This document shows positions 19,058 through 27,653 of a stretch of 37,441 nucleotides of DNA, piece after piece. Within the stretch, counting starts at the first letter, position 1. Each line of letters opens with the position of its first letter. Source of the DNA: Scytonema sp. UIC 10036 (GTDB lineage Bacteria > Cyanobacteriota > Cyanobacteriia > Cyanobacteriales > Nostocaceae); assembly GCF_009725235.1 (NCBI RefSeq), contig NZ_WJFC01000122.1, positions 1 to 37,441 on the forward strand. The letters are read 5' to 3'. Under the pieces are notes generated by a model. The model had not been told where the DNA came from and searched no databases. It worked only from the letters and a program-made list of their open reading frames with translations. Position numbers and translations under genes: made by a program.

Positions 19058-20883
19058 AACACGACCTCCTGCTGCGGATCGGTAAACTGCAACGAGTGCA
19101 AATGTTTGTAGAGACCAGAACGAGCAAGTAACTCCTGGTGCGTTCCCGTTTCTACAACTTTCCCCTGCTCTAGCACTACGATCCGATCTGCCCGGAGAAT
19201 AGTGGAGAGCCGATGGGCAATGATAAAGACTGTCCGTCCCTGCATCAAGTGTTCTAAAGCTTCCAGCAGGAGTGTTTCCGTTTGAGCATCCAGAGCAGAA
19301 GTTGGTTCATCGAGAATCAGTACCGGGGCATCCAGTAGCAGTGCTCGTGCGATCGCCAGCCGTTGTTTCTGTCCTCCGGACAAGATCGCTCCTCTTTCAC
19401 TCAGAACTGTGTCATATCCCTGGGGCATCTGACAGATGAAGTCGTCTGCTTTGGCTGCTTTGGCTGCTGCTACAATCTCCTCCTGGCTTGCTTCAGGACG
19501 CCCGTAGGCAATATTTTGTGCCACCGAGAGCGGCAGAAGAAACGGCTCCTGTAGTACCAGAGCTATTTGCGATCGCAAGCTTTTGAGTTGTATGCCTCGG
19601 ATATCTGCCCCATCGAAAAGGACCCTTCCCTGCCAGGGATCGAAAAAACGGGGAATTAAGGAGACCAAAGTACTCTTCCCAGCACCCGTTGCGCCCACCA
19701 GAGCAATGGTTTCTCCGGGTTTGGCTTCCAGTGTAATATCTTGGAGGACAGGATAGCCAGGATTGTAACCAAAAGTAACTCCCTCCAGGCGTATATGTCC
19801 CCTCGCTTCTGTGGGACGATGGGGCAATGGTTTGGCTCCTGGAGCATCATGTACCCCATCTTTAGCATCCAAAACCTCTAGCACTCTATCTATATTGGCT
19901 TCCACAGACTTAAGGCTTCCGTAGATTCCAAACAGACCTCTAAATGCTCCTTGTATCGGCTGTAGATATGCCAGGAAGACGAGCAAGCTGCCAACACTCA
20001 TGACCCCTAATAATACCTGCTGCCCGCCCACATAAAGGATAACTGCATTACAAATTGTTGCCACAGCACCGTTTGCAAGACCGTAAGCACTCTTGAGCAA
20101 GGTTTCGCGTTGCGCGATCGCAACTGCATCTGCCGCTAGGTGCTGAAACTGTTTGGTATTGTAACTTTCCCTGGCAAATGCCTGAATCATTGGGATTGCT
20201 GTCAGGGTTTGGTGGACAAAACTTGTGAGGCGAGATTGGGTTTCGCGGTTGAGCTTTGTCCGGCGCTTGATGCGGGAACCAAAGACGACGGCGGAAGCAG
20301 CCATGATTGGCGCAACAAAGAGCGAAAGTAGCGTCAGTAAAGGATTTAGATTCCAGGCGACGATGCTAATAGTTCCCAACGTCAGCAGGTGCTGCATAGG
20401 TGAAATCAGCAAAGCACCGATGGAGGTGTAAATGCAATAAGAATCACCTGTCAGACGGCTCAGAGAATCGCCGACAGTACGCTGGCTGTGGAACAGGAGT
20501 GAAAGGCGTTGAAGACGATAGAACAAGTTCTGGGCGAGTTCGTAGACCATACCTTGCCCAGCAGCACTCCAAGCCCAGCTCAAACCCGTGTCAAGTGTAG
20601 CGTTCAGGGCATACAGCCCAAGGCTACAAAGAGCAGCAACAACGACAAGCAATGGTGGCGTGAGGGACAAGTTGAATCCAAAGAATGAGTTAACTGGCAG
20701 GGGGATAGCTGCTTGACCGAGAGCATAATCCACCAGAATTTTTATTGGCCAGGGTTGAAGCGTTGCAGTGGCTGAAGTACCAGCCACCAGACCCAGGATT
20801 ACTAATAAGGTGCGCCAATGGCGCAGTGGATACCGGAGCAAGCGTCCGTATCGGTGTATCATCGCTTTCATCCCTTGCCTCAT
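19054..20883 (-). CDS. ABC exporter, first subunit (MsbA-like half transporter)
   Basis: The 609-residue half transporter has a six-helix membrane domain (about 20-315) and a C-terminal ATPase. Walker A is GATGAGKST (397-405); it also has LVLQEPFLLP, LSGGQKQR, VLILDEPTSALD and the H-loop AHRLST. About half of its sequence matches the next gene, so the pair arose by duplication. Several Met codons lie at the start; the first, behind a CGGGAGG site 12 bases upstream, is used here. It is followed without a gap by the second exporter. Both ATP sites appear to be catalytically competent, unlike asymmetric heterodimers with a degenerate site. Confidence 0.93.
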   Translation of the reverse strand: MRQGMKAMIHRYGRLLRYPLRHWRTLLVILGLVAGTSATATLQPWPIKILVDYALGQAAIPLPVNSFFGFNLSLTPPLLVVVAALCSLGLYALNATLDTGLSWAWSAAGQGMVYELAQNLFYRLQRLSLLFHSQRTVGDSLSRLTGDSYCIYTSIGALLISPMQHLLTLGTISIVAWNLNPLLTLLSLFVAPIMAASAVVFGSRIKRRTKLNRETQSRLTSFVHQTLTAIPMIQAFARESYNTKQFQHLAADAVAIAQRETLLKSAYGLANGAVATICNAVILYVGGQQVLLGVMSVGSLLVFLAYLQPIQGAFRGLFGIYGSLKSVEANIDRVLEVLDAKDGVHDAPGAKPLPHRPTEARGHIRLEGVTFGYNPGYPVLQDITLEAKPGETIALVGATGAGKSTLVSLIPRFFDPWQGRVLFDGADIRGIQLKSLRSQIALVLQEPFLLPLSVAQNIAYGRPEASQEEIVAAAKAAKADDFICQMPQGYDTVLSERGAILSGGQKQRLAIARALLLDAPVLILDEPTSALDAQTETLLLEALEHLMQGRTVFIIAHRLSTILRADRIVVLEQGKVVETGTHQELLARSGLYKHLHSLQFTDPQQEVVL

Positions 20884-20935
20884 CTATGGATTCACCTCCC
20901 GTTTTACCGTTTACTCATCTTGAGTATGAAAAGCA

Positions 20936-21499
20936 TTAGTTTAATATTGCACTTGGGGTCAAAGACTGAGTGTCGGTGTTGTGTATTGGCAGCAGGTGAA
21001 TTTTTTTGGTGACAATCGAAAGCACCTGATAGATAATACGCCCCAAGCCGAAGTTTTCATATAAAATAACACCGACGTTGATCGCGCCTGCGATAACTGC
21101 GACTGTAACTAATTCTGGCATTCCCAAAATAAGTGCCACAACTATTAGAAAAGAATAGCTAACCATAGCCATAGTGGCTAACTGTGACATTCTAAGCGCA
21201 CATCGCACCCTAAGAAGTCTTTTATTGCCCCCGTGATTTTCAGCACATACCTTAACTTCAACCTTTGACCAGATTCCCCGGTAAATCTCTAAATCCCAGT
21301 CGCTCCACCCGCCATCGATAGCGATGAAATACTTGTAGGGTATAAGAAAATCCATGACCTCTTGCAGCAACTTTTCTTTCTCCAGTCCCGCCTCTGTCCA
21401 ATAGGATAAGCAAAAAGCGCGATCGCTCCAGGCGATCTGTGGTTTGTGTGTTGGTCGCTCGAACTTAATTAATCCTACTTGAGTTAGTGTTTGAGTCAT
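20936..21499 (-). CDS. Small membrane protein with Trp-rich soluble domain
   Basis: I do not recognise this 187-residue protein as a named family. The first 100 residues are soluble, with FLSYWTEAG-like and IDGGWSDWDLEIYRG motifs and a basic KVCAENHGGNKRLLRVR stretch. Two adjacent membrane helices follow at about 106-126 and 129-147, then a short basic tail. It lies 52 bases upstream of the exporter pair and 37 bases downstream of the hydrolase-glycosyltransferase fusion, in the same direction. The context suggests an accessory of export or assembly. The soluble part is reminiscent of segments that follow exporters or glycosyltransferases in other polysaccharide clusters, but that is from memory and unverified. 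Confidence 0.7.
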   Translation of the reverse strand: MTQTLTQVGLIKFERPTHKPQIAWSDRAFCLSYWTEAGLEKEKLLQEVMDFLIPYKYFIAIDGGWSDWDLEIYRGIWSKVEVKVCAENHGGNKRLLRVRCALRMSQLATMAMVSYSFLIVVALILGMPELVTVAVIAGAINVGVILYENFGLGRIIYQVLSIVTKKIHLLPIHNTDTQSLTPSAILN

Positions 21500-21536
21500 T
21501 GTCTTAAAAATTATTAAAAACTAGTTGACTTCTGAT

Positions 21537-23612
21537 TTAAAACTCATCAATCTGAATTGGCTCTACCGTAGTGAGTCTTCTTATACGCCAACGGTAGCGT
21601 TCTACACTGCGTACAAGAGGACCTAAGTAGATCAACAGAGCAACAAGCAGGCGTGCTCTTGTTCCCTGAAAACGGGTATCAATCCGTGCCTGTAGGGCAC
21701 CAGCTATACACCAAATACAGGAAATGATAAACATTGCTGCACCCACCCACGGGCGATTGCCAGACAAAAGCCCAAACAGAAAGAGGATAGCAGCAGCTAC
21801 ATTCCACTCCAAGGTTAGGGGTAGAAAAGACATAAGAGAGGAAGGAGGCTCATACAGGGTTTGAAACAAACCGCGACCAAACACCCCGGAATAGATAACT
21901 GGTTGACCAAAACGGAGATAAGAAGATAGATCTCCGTAGATCCTCCCCAGCCAGCTAGGTTGTCCCAAAAGATTAAAGCGATCGGGATGCTTAAAATAAA
22001 CGAGCGCCTCCGCCTTACCATAACCTCGTTGTTGCTTGAGATACGCATCAACGGTGTTACGGCGAAAATGCCATACTATTGCAGATGGGCTGAAGCCAAT
22101 TGTGTAACCTTTATCTTGCAGTCGCCAGCAGAGGTCAACATCGTCACCAGCAACACGAAACTGCGGGTCGAAGCCGCAAATTTCCTGTAGAGCCTCACGA
22201 CGAAAAGCCATGTTGCAGCCTGCAATATGTTCGGCAACTTCATCGCTTAAAAGTACGTGGGTAGGTACCCCCGGAGAGACAGCAACGCAAGCAGGGACAA
22301 GAGAGTCTTCAGGAGGAGATAAGTTTGGACCACCGACTGCTGCTAAATTTAAGGAGAGAAATTTTTCTACCAAGTAAGTCAGCCAGTCTGGATCTGCCAT
22401 ACAATCAGAATCAGTAAAGGCAACAATCTCCCCCGTTGCAGCAGCGATGCCGACGTTGCGTGCTACACTCAGTCCCTTGTTTTCCTGACTAATCAGGCGT
22501 ACATAGTCATAGCGCTGAGTAATTTCTAGAGTGCCGTCAGTCGAGCCATCGTTGACGACAATGACTTCGTAGTTAGGGTAGTTGAGATCCTTGAGAGAAG
22601 CTAGGCAACTATCCATAGTACGCTCAGCATTGTAAGCGCATACAACGACTGAGACTTTGGGATACTCTGGTAGCGCAGGTGGCAGAGGTTCTATGTAATA
22701 CTGCTGAACCGTGTCGAACGCAGGCTTTTTGTTACGTTCAGCATCAACCAAGCCAAAAGCCCAGTCTTGTATAGCATACCCCCCGGTAAACCACTCGTCA
22801 GTCCAGGAAAAAATTATCGTTCCTGCTGCTCCCATGGAAAAGCTGGATGACAACTTCTGGGAGAGGATTTCGGCTTGCGTTTGGGTTCCCTCACGGATCG
22901 AGTCAACACCAAACTCACTCAGCACTAAAGGTTTATCCCCCGCCAGATTGTGGAGTCGGGATAGGTAGCGGCGAAAATCTTTTTCTTGATGCAGGTAGAC
23001 GTTAAAGCATAAAAAATCAGTAAAGTCAATATTTAAATATTCAGTACAGGGATAATTGGCATAGCTCACCAATGCTTCGGGAGCGTTGTCTTTTGCTATC
23101 TCCATTAACTCTTTGACAAAAGCACGAACCCGTCTTTGACCGTGCCAACGCACAATATCCGGAGGAATCTCATTGCCCACCAAATAGGCAAAGACAGCAG
23201 GATGGTTCTGACAGTCTTTGACTCCTGTAGCAATGCAGTTCCGGATTTCCGCCTGAACAGCAGATGAGTCCAGAAAGGCGATATGCTGAGACCAGGGGAT
23301 GCCGATAAGCATCCTCAGACCGTAGGCACAAGCTAAATCCAAAAGCCAACTCGGTGGAACAGTATAGATACGCACACAGTTAACCCCCAACTGTGCCATC
23401 ATGGCAAAGTCTTTCTCCACAACTAGTTTTTCTGGAAAAGGCTTACCGTGCGTGCCAGTGGCAAAGGGACCGTAGCTAACTCCTTTAAGAAAAAATTTTC
23501 GATCTCCAATAAAGAAAAATTTGCCCTTGACTGTAACTGCTTCCCTACCTGCAAGCGCTATAGGACTACAGCCAGAAGATGACAAGGTCAGATTCTGCAA
23601 AATACCCCCCAC
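21537..23612 (-). CDS. Glycoside hydrolase (clan A-like)-GT2 glycosyltransferase fusion
   Basis: The 691-residue protein joins two enzymes. Residues about 25-305 form a TIM-barrel hydrolase of the GH2/GH5 (clan A) type: FFLKGVSYGPF, LGVNCVRIYTVP, the acid/base Glu148 in YLVGNEIPP, the nucleophile Glu233 in LVLSEFGVDS, and a barrel-end WTDEW. Residues about 318-560 form a GT2 domain with VSVVVCAYNAERTMDSCLAS, VVNDGSTDGT, the metal site DSD (401-403), GDDVDLCWRL (490-498) and QQRGYGKAE. About three membrane helices follow (600-617, 622-641, 654-668). The first gene of the - strand operon, it could polymerise or remodel the glycan at the membrane. It begins with GTG; the exact start is uncertain. 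Confidence 0.88.
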   Translation of the reverse strand: MGGILQNLTLSSSGCSPIALAGREAVTVKGKFFFIGDRKFFLKGVSYGPFATGTHGKPFPEKLVVEKDFAMMAQLGVNCVRIYTVPPSWLLDLACAYGLRMLIGIPWSQHIAFLDSSAVQAEIRNCIATGVKDCQNHPAVFAYLVGNEIPPDIVRWHGQRRVRAFVKELMEIAKDNAPEALVSYANYPCTEYLNIDFTDFLCFNVYLHQEKDFRRYLSRLHNLAGDKPLVLSEFGVDSIREGTQTQAEILSQKLSSSFSMGAAGTIIFSWTDEWFTGGYAIQDWAFGLVDAERNKKPAFDTVQQYYIEPLPPALPEYPKVSVVVCAYNAERTMDSCLASLKDLNYPNYEVIVVNDGSTDGTLEITQRYDYVRLISQENKGLSVARNVGIAAATGEIVAFTDSDCMADPDWLTYLVEKFLSLNLAAVGGPNLSPPEDSLVPACVAVSPGVPTHVLLSDEVAEHIAGCNMAFRREALQEICGFDPQFRVAGDDVDLCWRLQDKGYTIGFSPSAIVWHFRRNTVDAYLKQQRGYGKAEALVYFKHPDRFNLLGQPSWLGRIYGDLSSYLRFGQPVIYSGVFGRGLFQTLYEPPSSLMSFLPLTLEWNVAAAILFLFGLLSGNRPWVGAAMFIISCIWCIAGALQARIDTRFQGTRARLLVALLIYLGPLVRSVERYRWRIRRLTTVEPIQIDEF

Positions 23613-23723
23613 AGTTCACTGAAAATTTGTTAACTTCTAACAAGCGACTTCAACTCGCAACACATTTTTGTTATGCCCCCAGGGTGGATCAACTGTACAT
23701 GAGATAGCAGTGTGCCATTGGCT

Positions 23724-23769
23724 TGTTTGCGATCGCGTTCCAGAAAATGTATGACTTAACGTATAAGTT
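23724..23769. repeat. 46-bp repeat, copy A (upstream of the glycan operon)
   Basis: This segment matches the reverse complement of 27276-27321 at 45 of 46 positions; the only difference is at 23743. It includes a HIP1 octamer (GCGATCGC) and the block CTTAACGTATAAG. It lies 112 bases ahead of the first codon of the - strand operon. Read toward the downstream gene, it has the same orientation as copy B has toward the methyltransferase gene. Weaker similarity seems to continue for about 30 bases on the gene-proximal side. Confidence 0.85.
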
Positions 23770-23800
23770 TGTTGTTTTCCCATGAAACGTTAATAACAGT

Positions 23801-23850
23801 AGGTAGGGCTAAAGCCCACCACTCAATGTTGTAGGGCTTTAGCCCTACCT
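23801..23850. repeat. 17-bp perfect inverted repeat (GGGCTAAAGCCC type)
   Basis: AGGTAGGGCTAAAGCCC (23801-23817) is matched exactly by its complement at 23834-23850, with a 16-base loop. Related short palindromes occur near 29946 and 32356. It lies between the 3' end of the NACHT gene and the promoter region of the glycan operon, so it may terminate NACHT transcription. It may equally be just a dispersed palindrome, common in cyanobacteria. Confidence 0.7.
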
Positions 23851-23905
23851 ATATGCTGGAGTGGAATTTTAGAGCGGTTCGGAAGTAGCTCATATTATTT
23901 AGTCT

Positions 23906-26284
23906 CTACCATAGCTGCAGTACACTCCCCGTTGATAAATATACATTTCTCCCCGATAGAGAACCTGATGTTTTGGTGATGGGCAACAACAGGGTTTCCT
24001 CAATTTGCTCTCGTATACTAGGAGTGATTTCACAATTGGTCTTGAGGCAATCCACCAGCAACTGGTTGGCAGTATAGTACTGCTTGAGGACTTCCTTTTG
24101 CTTTTCGCTGAACTGCCATCGATCGTTTATGTTGCGACACCAAAGCATCAAAGACTTCAATTGAAGAGTCCAAGTCTCACCGTTAGCATTCCACCATTTC
24201 TTGATCTTTTCTCTACCTTGCTCTGGGGCTGGTAATTGTTTTTTAAGTTGTTGCAGCGATCGCTTAAAATCACAATCGCAGGCACAATCCACATCTAAAG
24301 TTAGGGCAAAACTGAGAGCAATGGCTCGATCTATGGGGTCGGGTGGCAAGGCATAGGTAAGGGATACAGCACGTTTGAGAGCCAAATCTACAGTCAAATC
24401 AGAGGCAAGAGTACCAGCAAACCTTGAATCAAGGGCAATGCACAAAGCCATGTCACAAGCTAAGCTTAAATCACTAGGAAGAACTAGTGTCAGGTAAAAG
24501 GCACGAATAGCTGATTTTGTATAAGGAGCCTGCACAGAAAGGGACTTCTGGTTGAGCCAGATGAGGAACTGCTGCAATTGCTCATCGGTAGCAACAAGCC
24601 CATCAATATGTTGCTTCATTAGTTGCAGCAAGTAAGGAGCATTACCCAACATACCAGTTGTCAGTAAAAATACTTTGCGCCAACGAGCTTCCGTCATATG
24701 GCTGACCAGATTACTGAGTTGTTTTTCTAATATTTCTGGTTTAGGACTAGTAACAATATTTCTAGCTGTTAAATACTCTTGAAACGTTAAATGTGAGAAG
24801 GAGTAAATTCCTCGAGCCTGCTCCACTAGGAGTCCGTGTGCTAAGAGCGATTTCAGGACTGCTTCACTATTCAGTTGCAGCATCTCCGAATCGGGTTGGG
24901 CATCAGATATCTGAGCGAGATAGTCTGCAATATATCGCCGGACAGTGCTTTTTGTAAAAAAGTAACGTTCTTGCTCAAAGGTAAAAGCGGCAATCTGACT
25001 TAGCAGTTTAAGCTTGTGGGGTAAAGACAAGTGATGATACGTTTCATTGCGTTTAATGCTCCTGACTGCATCCCAACGATTGAGCAAGATATCCAATCCT
25101 TGCTTGTAAAGTTCTACTTGTCTGGTGGGAAAGTTTAATTGCGCTTGAAACACACAACAAACCAGGTTGAGCAACAGTGGCGAGCGGGCTAGTTCTCGAA
25201 TTTGCCGATTTTCTGATAACTGCAACTTTTGCATGAACTGACAAGCTAAGGCTTTTCCTTGTTCAATGGAATTCTTCCCAACGTTAATAAACCACTTTTG
25301 AACAAAAGCTTCTATTTGCGAGCAATCAAAATCGGCAATTTCAACATCGGTAAATGACTCAAAACGACACTGCTGAGTACCAATTCGACAGGTAATAATA
25401 AATCTATTTTTATAAAACTTCTCAGAAAAACTCTGAATTTTTTTCACAATTTTAGCGCTGTCATCTTCTGGAATTTCATCTAACCCATCCAGTAGCATCA
25501 ACATTTTCCCCTGAACAAGTAATGTTTGGACTTGTTGGTTGCAAATGCCGAACTCAGCCAAGTGTTGATTGATATAGTTCAATATACTAAAATCGCCTGT
25601 TTCTCTACTATCCTCAGCCAAGTTTTTAAGTCGGATAAAAATGGAAATTTTGTCCGCTAAAAACTTACCTTGATTGCATTGTGTAGCGATATGTTGTAAT
25701 AATGTTGTTTTCCCAGACCCTGGTTTACCTAGCACCATCACTTTGGAATAGGTCGCTACCGCCTGCATTGCTCTGAGTCGTTCCTGACAGTTCGGAACTA
25801 AACTCATGCGGTCAAATTTTTCTGAAATCAAGCCTTGTAATTCATAGAGATCTAACCATCTTTGACTGACAATATTATTTAGAATATTGACATCGATATA
25901 AATGTCTTCAAGTGCAATCGGTTGGGCAATATCTAACAACCGCAGAGTGCCACACTGAGCTTGAATTTTATCGTAGAGACGCGATCGCACCATTTGCACG
26001 GCTACATCTGTCTCCTGCCAGTTGTCGCGATTCTGGCTGATTTCCTCCCGGAGTATCAGAGTCGGTAGCTCGGCAATCTCTTGCCAATCCAAACCAAGTT
26101 GAAAGCAAATTTCCATGAAGCTATGACGCTCAATTGGCTTGCCTGTAAAAAACTTCCAAATTGGCTGGCGAGTTTCCAGTCCTACTTCAGTAGCTAGATA
26201 TTCTTGGGTCCATTCCCGTAATTGAAAAGCCCTTTTCGCTTTTTCTATACCTATAGTAGATGCCTTCAGCGAACGTCGTGCCAT
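23906..26284 (-). CDS. NACHT-domain NTPase with N-terminal HTH-like region (NLR-like)
   Basis: The 792-residue protein starts with a helix-turn-helix-like region (about 10-75: FQLREWTQEYLATEVGLETRQPIWKFFTGKP, then FMEICFQLGLDWQEIAE, typical of cyanobacterial NACHT proteins). A STAND-class NACHT ATPase follows at about 170-480, with Walker A GKPGSGKT (186-193) and an extended Walker B LMLLDGLDEIPEDD (262-275). Last comes a helical C-terminal half with SFSHLTFQEYLTARN and Ala/Leu/Asp-rich repeats (about 630-700). Bacterial NACHT proteins include antiphage defence NLRs; others may be regulators. No effector nuclease or protease domain is visible. The gene stands alone in AT-rich DNA, bracketed by the 46-bp inverted repeats. 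GGAGG lies 13 bases ahead of the ATG. Confidence 0.9.
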   Translation of the reverse strand: MARRSLKASTIGIEKAKRAFQLREWTQEYLATEVGLETRQPIWKFFTGKPIERHSFMEICFQLGLDWQEIAELPTLILREEISQNRDNWQETDVAVQMVRSRLYDKIQAQCGTLRLLDIAQPIALEDIYIDVNILNNIVSQRWLDLYELQGLISEKFDRMSLVPNCQERLRAMQAVATYSKVMVLGKPGSGKTTLLQHIATQCNQGKFLADKISIFIRLKNLAEDSRETGDFSILNYINQHLAEFGICNQQVQTLLVQGKMLMLLDGLDEIPEDDSAKIVKKIQSFSEKFYKNRFIITCRIGTQQCRFESFTDVEIADFDCSQIEAFVQKWFINVGKNSIEQGKALACQFMQKLQLSENRQIRELARSPLLLNLVCCVFQAQLNFPTRQVELYKQGLDILLNRWDAVRSIKRNETYHHLSLPHKLKLLSQIAAFTFEQERYFFTKSTVRRYIADYLAQISDAQPDSEMLQLNSEAVLKSLLAHGLLVEQARGIYSFSHLTFQEYLTARNIVTSPKPEILEKQLSNLVSHMTEARWRKVFLLTTGMLGNAPYLLQLMKQHIDGLVATDEQLQQFLIWLNQKSLSVQAPYTKSAIRAFYLTLVLPSDLSLACDMALCIALDSRFAGTLASDLTVDLALKRAVSLTYALPPDPIDRAIALSFALTLDVDCACDCDFKRSLQQLKKQLPAPEQGREKIKKWWNANGETWTLQLKSLMLWCRNINDRWQFSEKQKEVLKQYYTANQLLVDCLKTNCEITPSIREQIEETLLLPITKTSGSLSGRNVYLSTGSVLQLW

Positions 26285-26628
26285 AAAACAGAACTTTAAC
26301 CTCCAGGTATTATTGGCTTAAGGAAGTATTTTTACCCTAACTTCTACCTTTAGACATAGTTCATATTAAATTATCCCAAATGTTAATATGTAAAGCTGTC
26401 TTTGTAAAGCATTATAGAAGTTTTCATATTTAATTTTGTTGTTTTAATGAATTTTATCTGCAACATATTTATCAATTCACTGGGTTTACAACGTAATGAT
26501 TGAAAAAATTAGCACTGCCTTGCTAATAATAACCAATATTAAAGTGGGTAGGATATCTCATCTTTTGCAGCAGCCAGGTAGGAAAATACCTAAGAGGATG
26601 TTTGGAAATTTAGGTATAAATTTCTATT

Positions 26629-26684
26629 ATAGATATTAACTTATTTTTATTTCAATATAGATATTAACTTATTTTTATTTCAAT
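26629..26684. repeat. 28-bp direct tandem duplication
   Basis: The 28-base unit starting ATAGATATTAAC and ending TTTATTTCAAT is present twice in perfect tandem (26629-26656 and 26657-26684). A few tens of bases on, TTTTCCTAC is also doubled (about 26730-26747). It lies about 350 bases upstream of the NACHT start. No role is known; slippage or recent duplication is likely. Confidence 0.85.
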
Positions 26685-26812
26685 ATGTTGATGCCTCCTA
26701 CAGAATCCTCAAAAAATTTAATCAAGTACTTTTCCTACTTTTCCTACTTTACAAAAATCAATTTTTAAATCAGTAAATAAGTTGGCATAAATAATCATTA
26801 CTAGAGTGGTTT

Positions 26813-26926
26813 TTAGTTGGATGCAATACAATAACCGCAATGTTTAAACCAACTAAAAACGTCATTTACACTAACATCTTCAAGTGCTGCTATAGTCCCC
26901 ATATCTAAATCTGAATTTGATGACAT
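26813..26926 (-). pseudogene. Possible remnant of an IS630-type transposase C-terminus
   Basis: A 37-codon frame ends in LEDVSVNDVFSWFKHCGYC followed by a short tail. The ending of the form DI-x-WF-x-HCGYC is what I recall for C-termini of IS630/Tc1-mariner (DDE_3) transposases. The rest of a transposase is not present, so this would be a fossil end. It may instead be a chance or unrelated small protein. The same superfamily would mobilise the TA-flanked MITE at 34437. Confidence 0.3.
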
Positions 26927-27041
26927 CTACCTTAAGTCTTATTGGAATGCGTTCTCTTAAACAGTCAACCACTTCATACAACATTTCAGTGTCAGTTAAA
27001 ACTAGGGGGCTTGCTGTAATAACCAACTCAATACTCCTCAT
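26880..27041 (-). pseudogene. Short unassigned reading frame, possible gene fragment
   Basis: A 53-codon frame, overlapping the previous one in another phase, begins MRSIELVITASPLVLTD and continues through CLRERIPIRLKVDVI. The pattern of strand, helix, then LKVDV loosely recalls the core of small MNT-type nucleotidyltransferases, but nothing catalytic is visible. It may be a real small protein or debris from a broken gene. Confidence 0.25.
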
Positions 27042-27275
27042 TCACATCTTTTGTTTTATATAAGTAGAAATTTTACAAAAATTCATATTTAAGTGCGAGA
27101 AGCAGATTTTGGTACTAGATTTCGCATTGCTTCATCTATTTATTGATTAAATTTTCTTATAGAAAAAACAATAAGAATAAAAAAATAGTTCATAATACAG
27201 TAAAAAAGTCTGATTTGGAGTCGGTTTCTTAGAAAAATTGCAAAAGTATCAGGCATAAACAGACTCAAGTTGTAC

Positions 27276-27321
27276 AACTTATACGTTAAGTCATACATTT
27301 TGTGGAACGCGATCGCAAACA
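27276..27321. repeat. 46-bp repeat, copy B (upstream of the methyltransferase cluster)
   Basis: This is the inverted partner of 23724-23769, identical at 45 of 46 positions. It begins with AACTTATACGTTAAG, includes a HIP1 octamer and ends GCAAACA. It lies 332 bases ahead of the methyltransferase ATG and points toward it in the same sense that copy A points toward the hydrolase-GT2 gene. Confidence 0.85.
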
Positions 27322-27395
27322 GGTCAGTTGCATACTATGATTTATCGAACTGCGATCGCAGTATGATGTCATATTCGGATAAATATGTGTACTAC

Positions 27396-27436
27396 GTTTG
27401 TAGTTGTGATGTATGCGCTAAAGCGCAACTACAAAC
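27396..27436. repeat. 11-bp inverted repeat GTTTGTAGTTG / CAACTACAAAC
   Basis: The arms at 27396-27406 and 27426-27436 are perfect complements with a 19-base loop containing GCGCTAAAGCGC. This is the style of the dispersed palindromes common in Nostocales. It is upstream of the methyltransferase gene, without a T-run. Confidence 0.65.
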
Positions 27437-27653
27437 CAAATTAATTTATCTGTAACTATGTTCGATATTTTACTCACGCCAAACTAATATAAGTAATACA
27501 AAATTCAAAAAGAGGAAACGAGTGCGTGCTCAAACACCATTCCTATTGAGTGTATGCACATCCAAAGGCGTGGTAGCTTGAAGTTTTTCCCGCCAACAAA
27601 ATCGCGAGCAGTTGCTCTATCTGGTTACTTACAATATTTAAAGAAGCTAATAA

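Larger units (their letters stand above)
26285..27653. other. AT-rich gene-poor region upstream of NACHT and methyltransferase genes
   Basis: About 1.37 kb without a convincing complete gene. It holds a 28-bp tandem duplication, two short - strand reading frames that look like gene remnants, the second 46-bp repeat copy, a GTTTGTAGTTG palindrome and several HIP1 octamers. It must also contain the promoters of the divergent NACHT gene (26284) and methyltransferase gene (27654). The base composition is clearly more AT-rich than the flanking glycan genes. Confidence 0.7.

Noticed and set aside
27270..27455. A 61-codon + strand reading frame upstream of the methyltransferase gene
   Set aside because: It runs through the 46-bp repeat, HIP1 octamers and a palindrome, has odd composition (many Tyr, Ser and Cys) and no ribosome-binding site.
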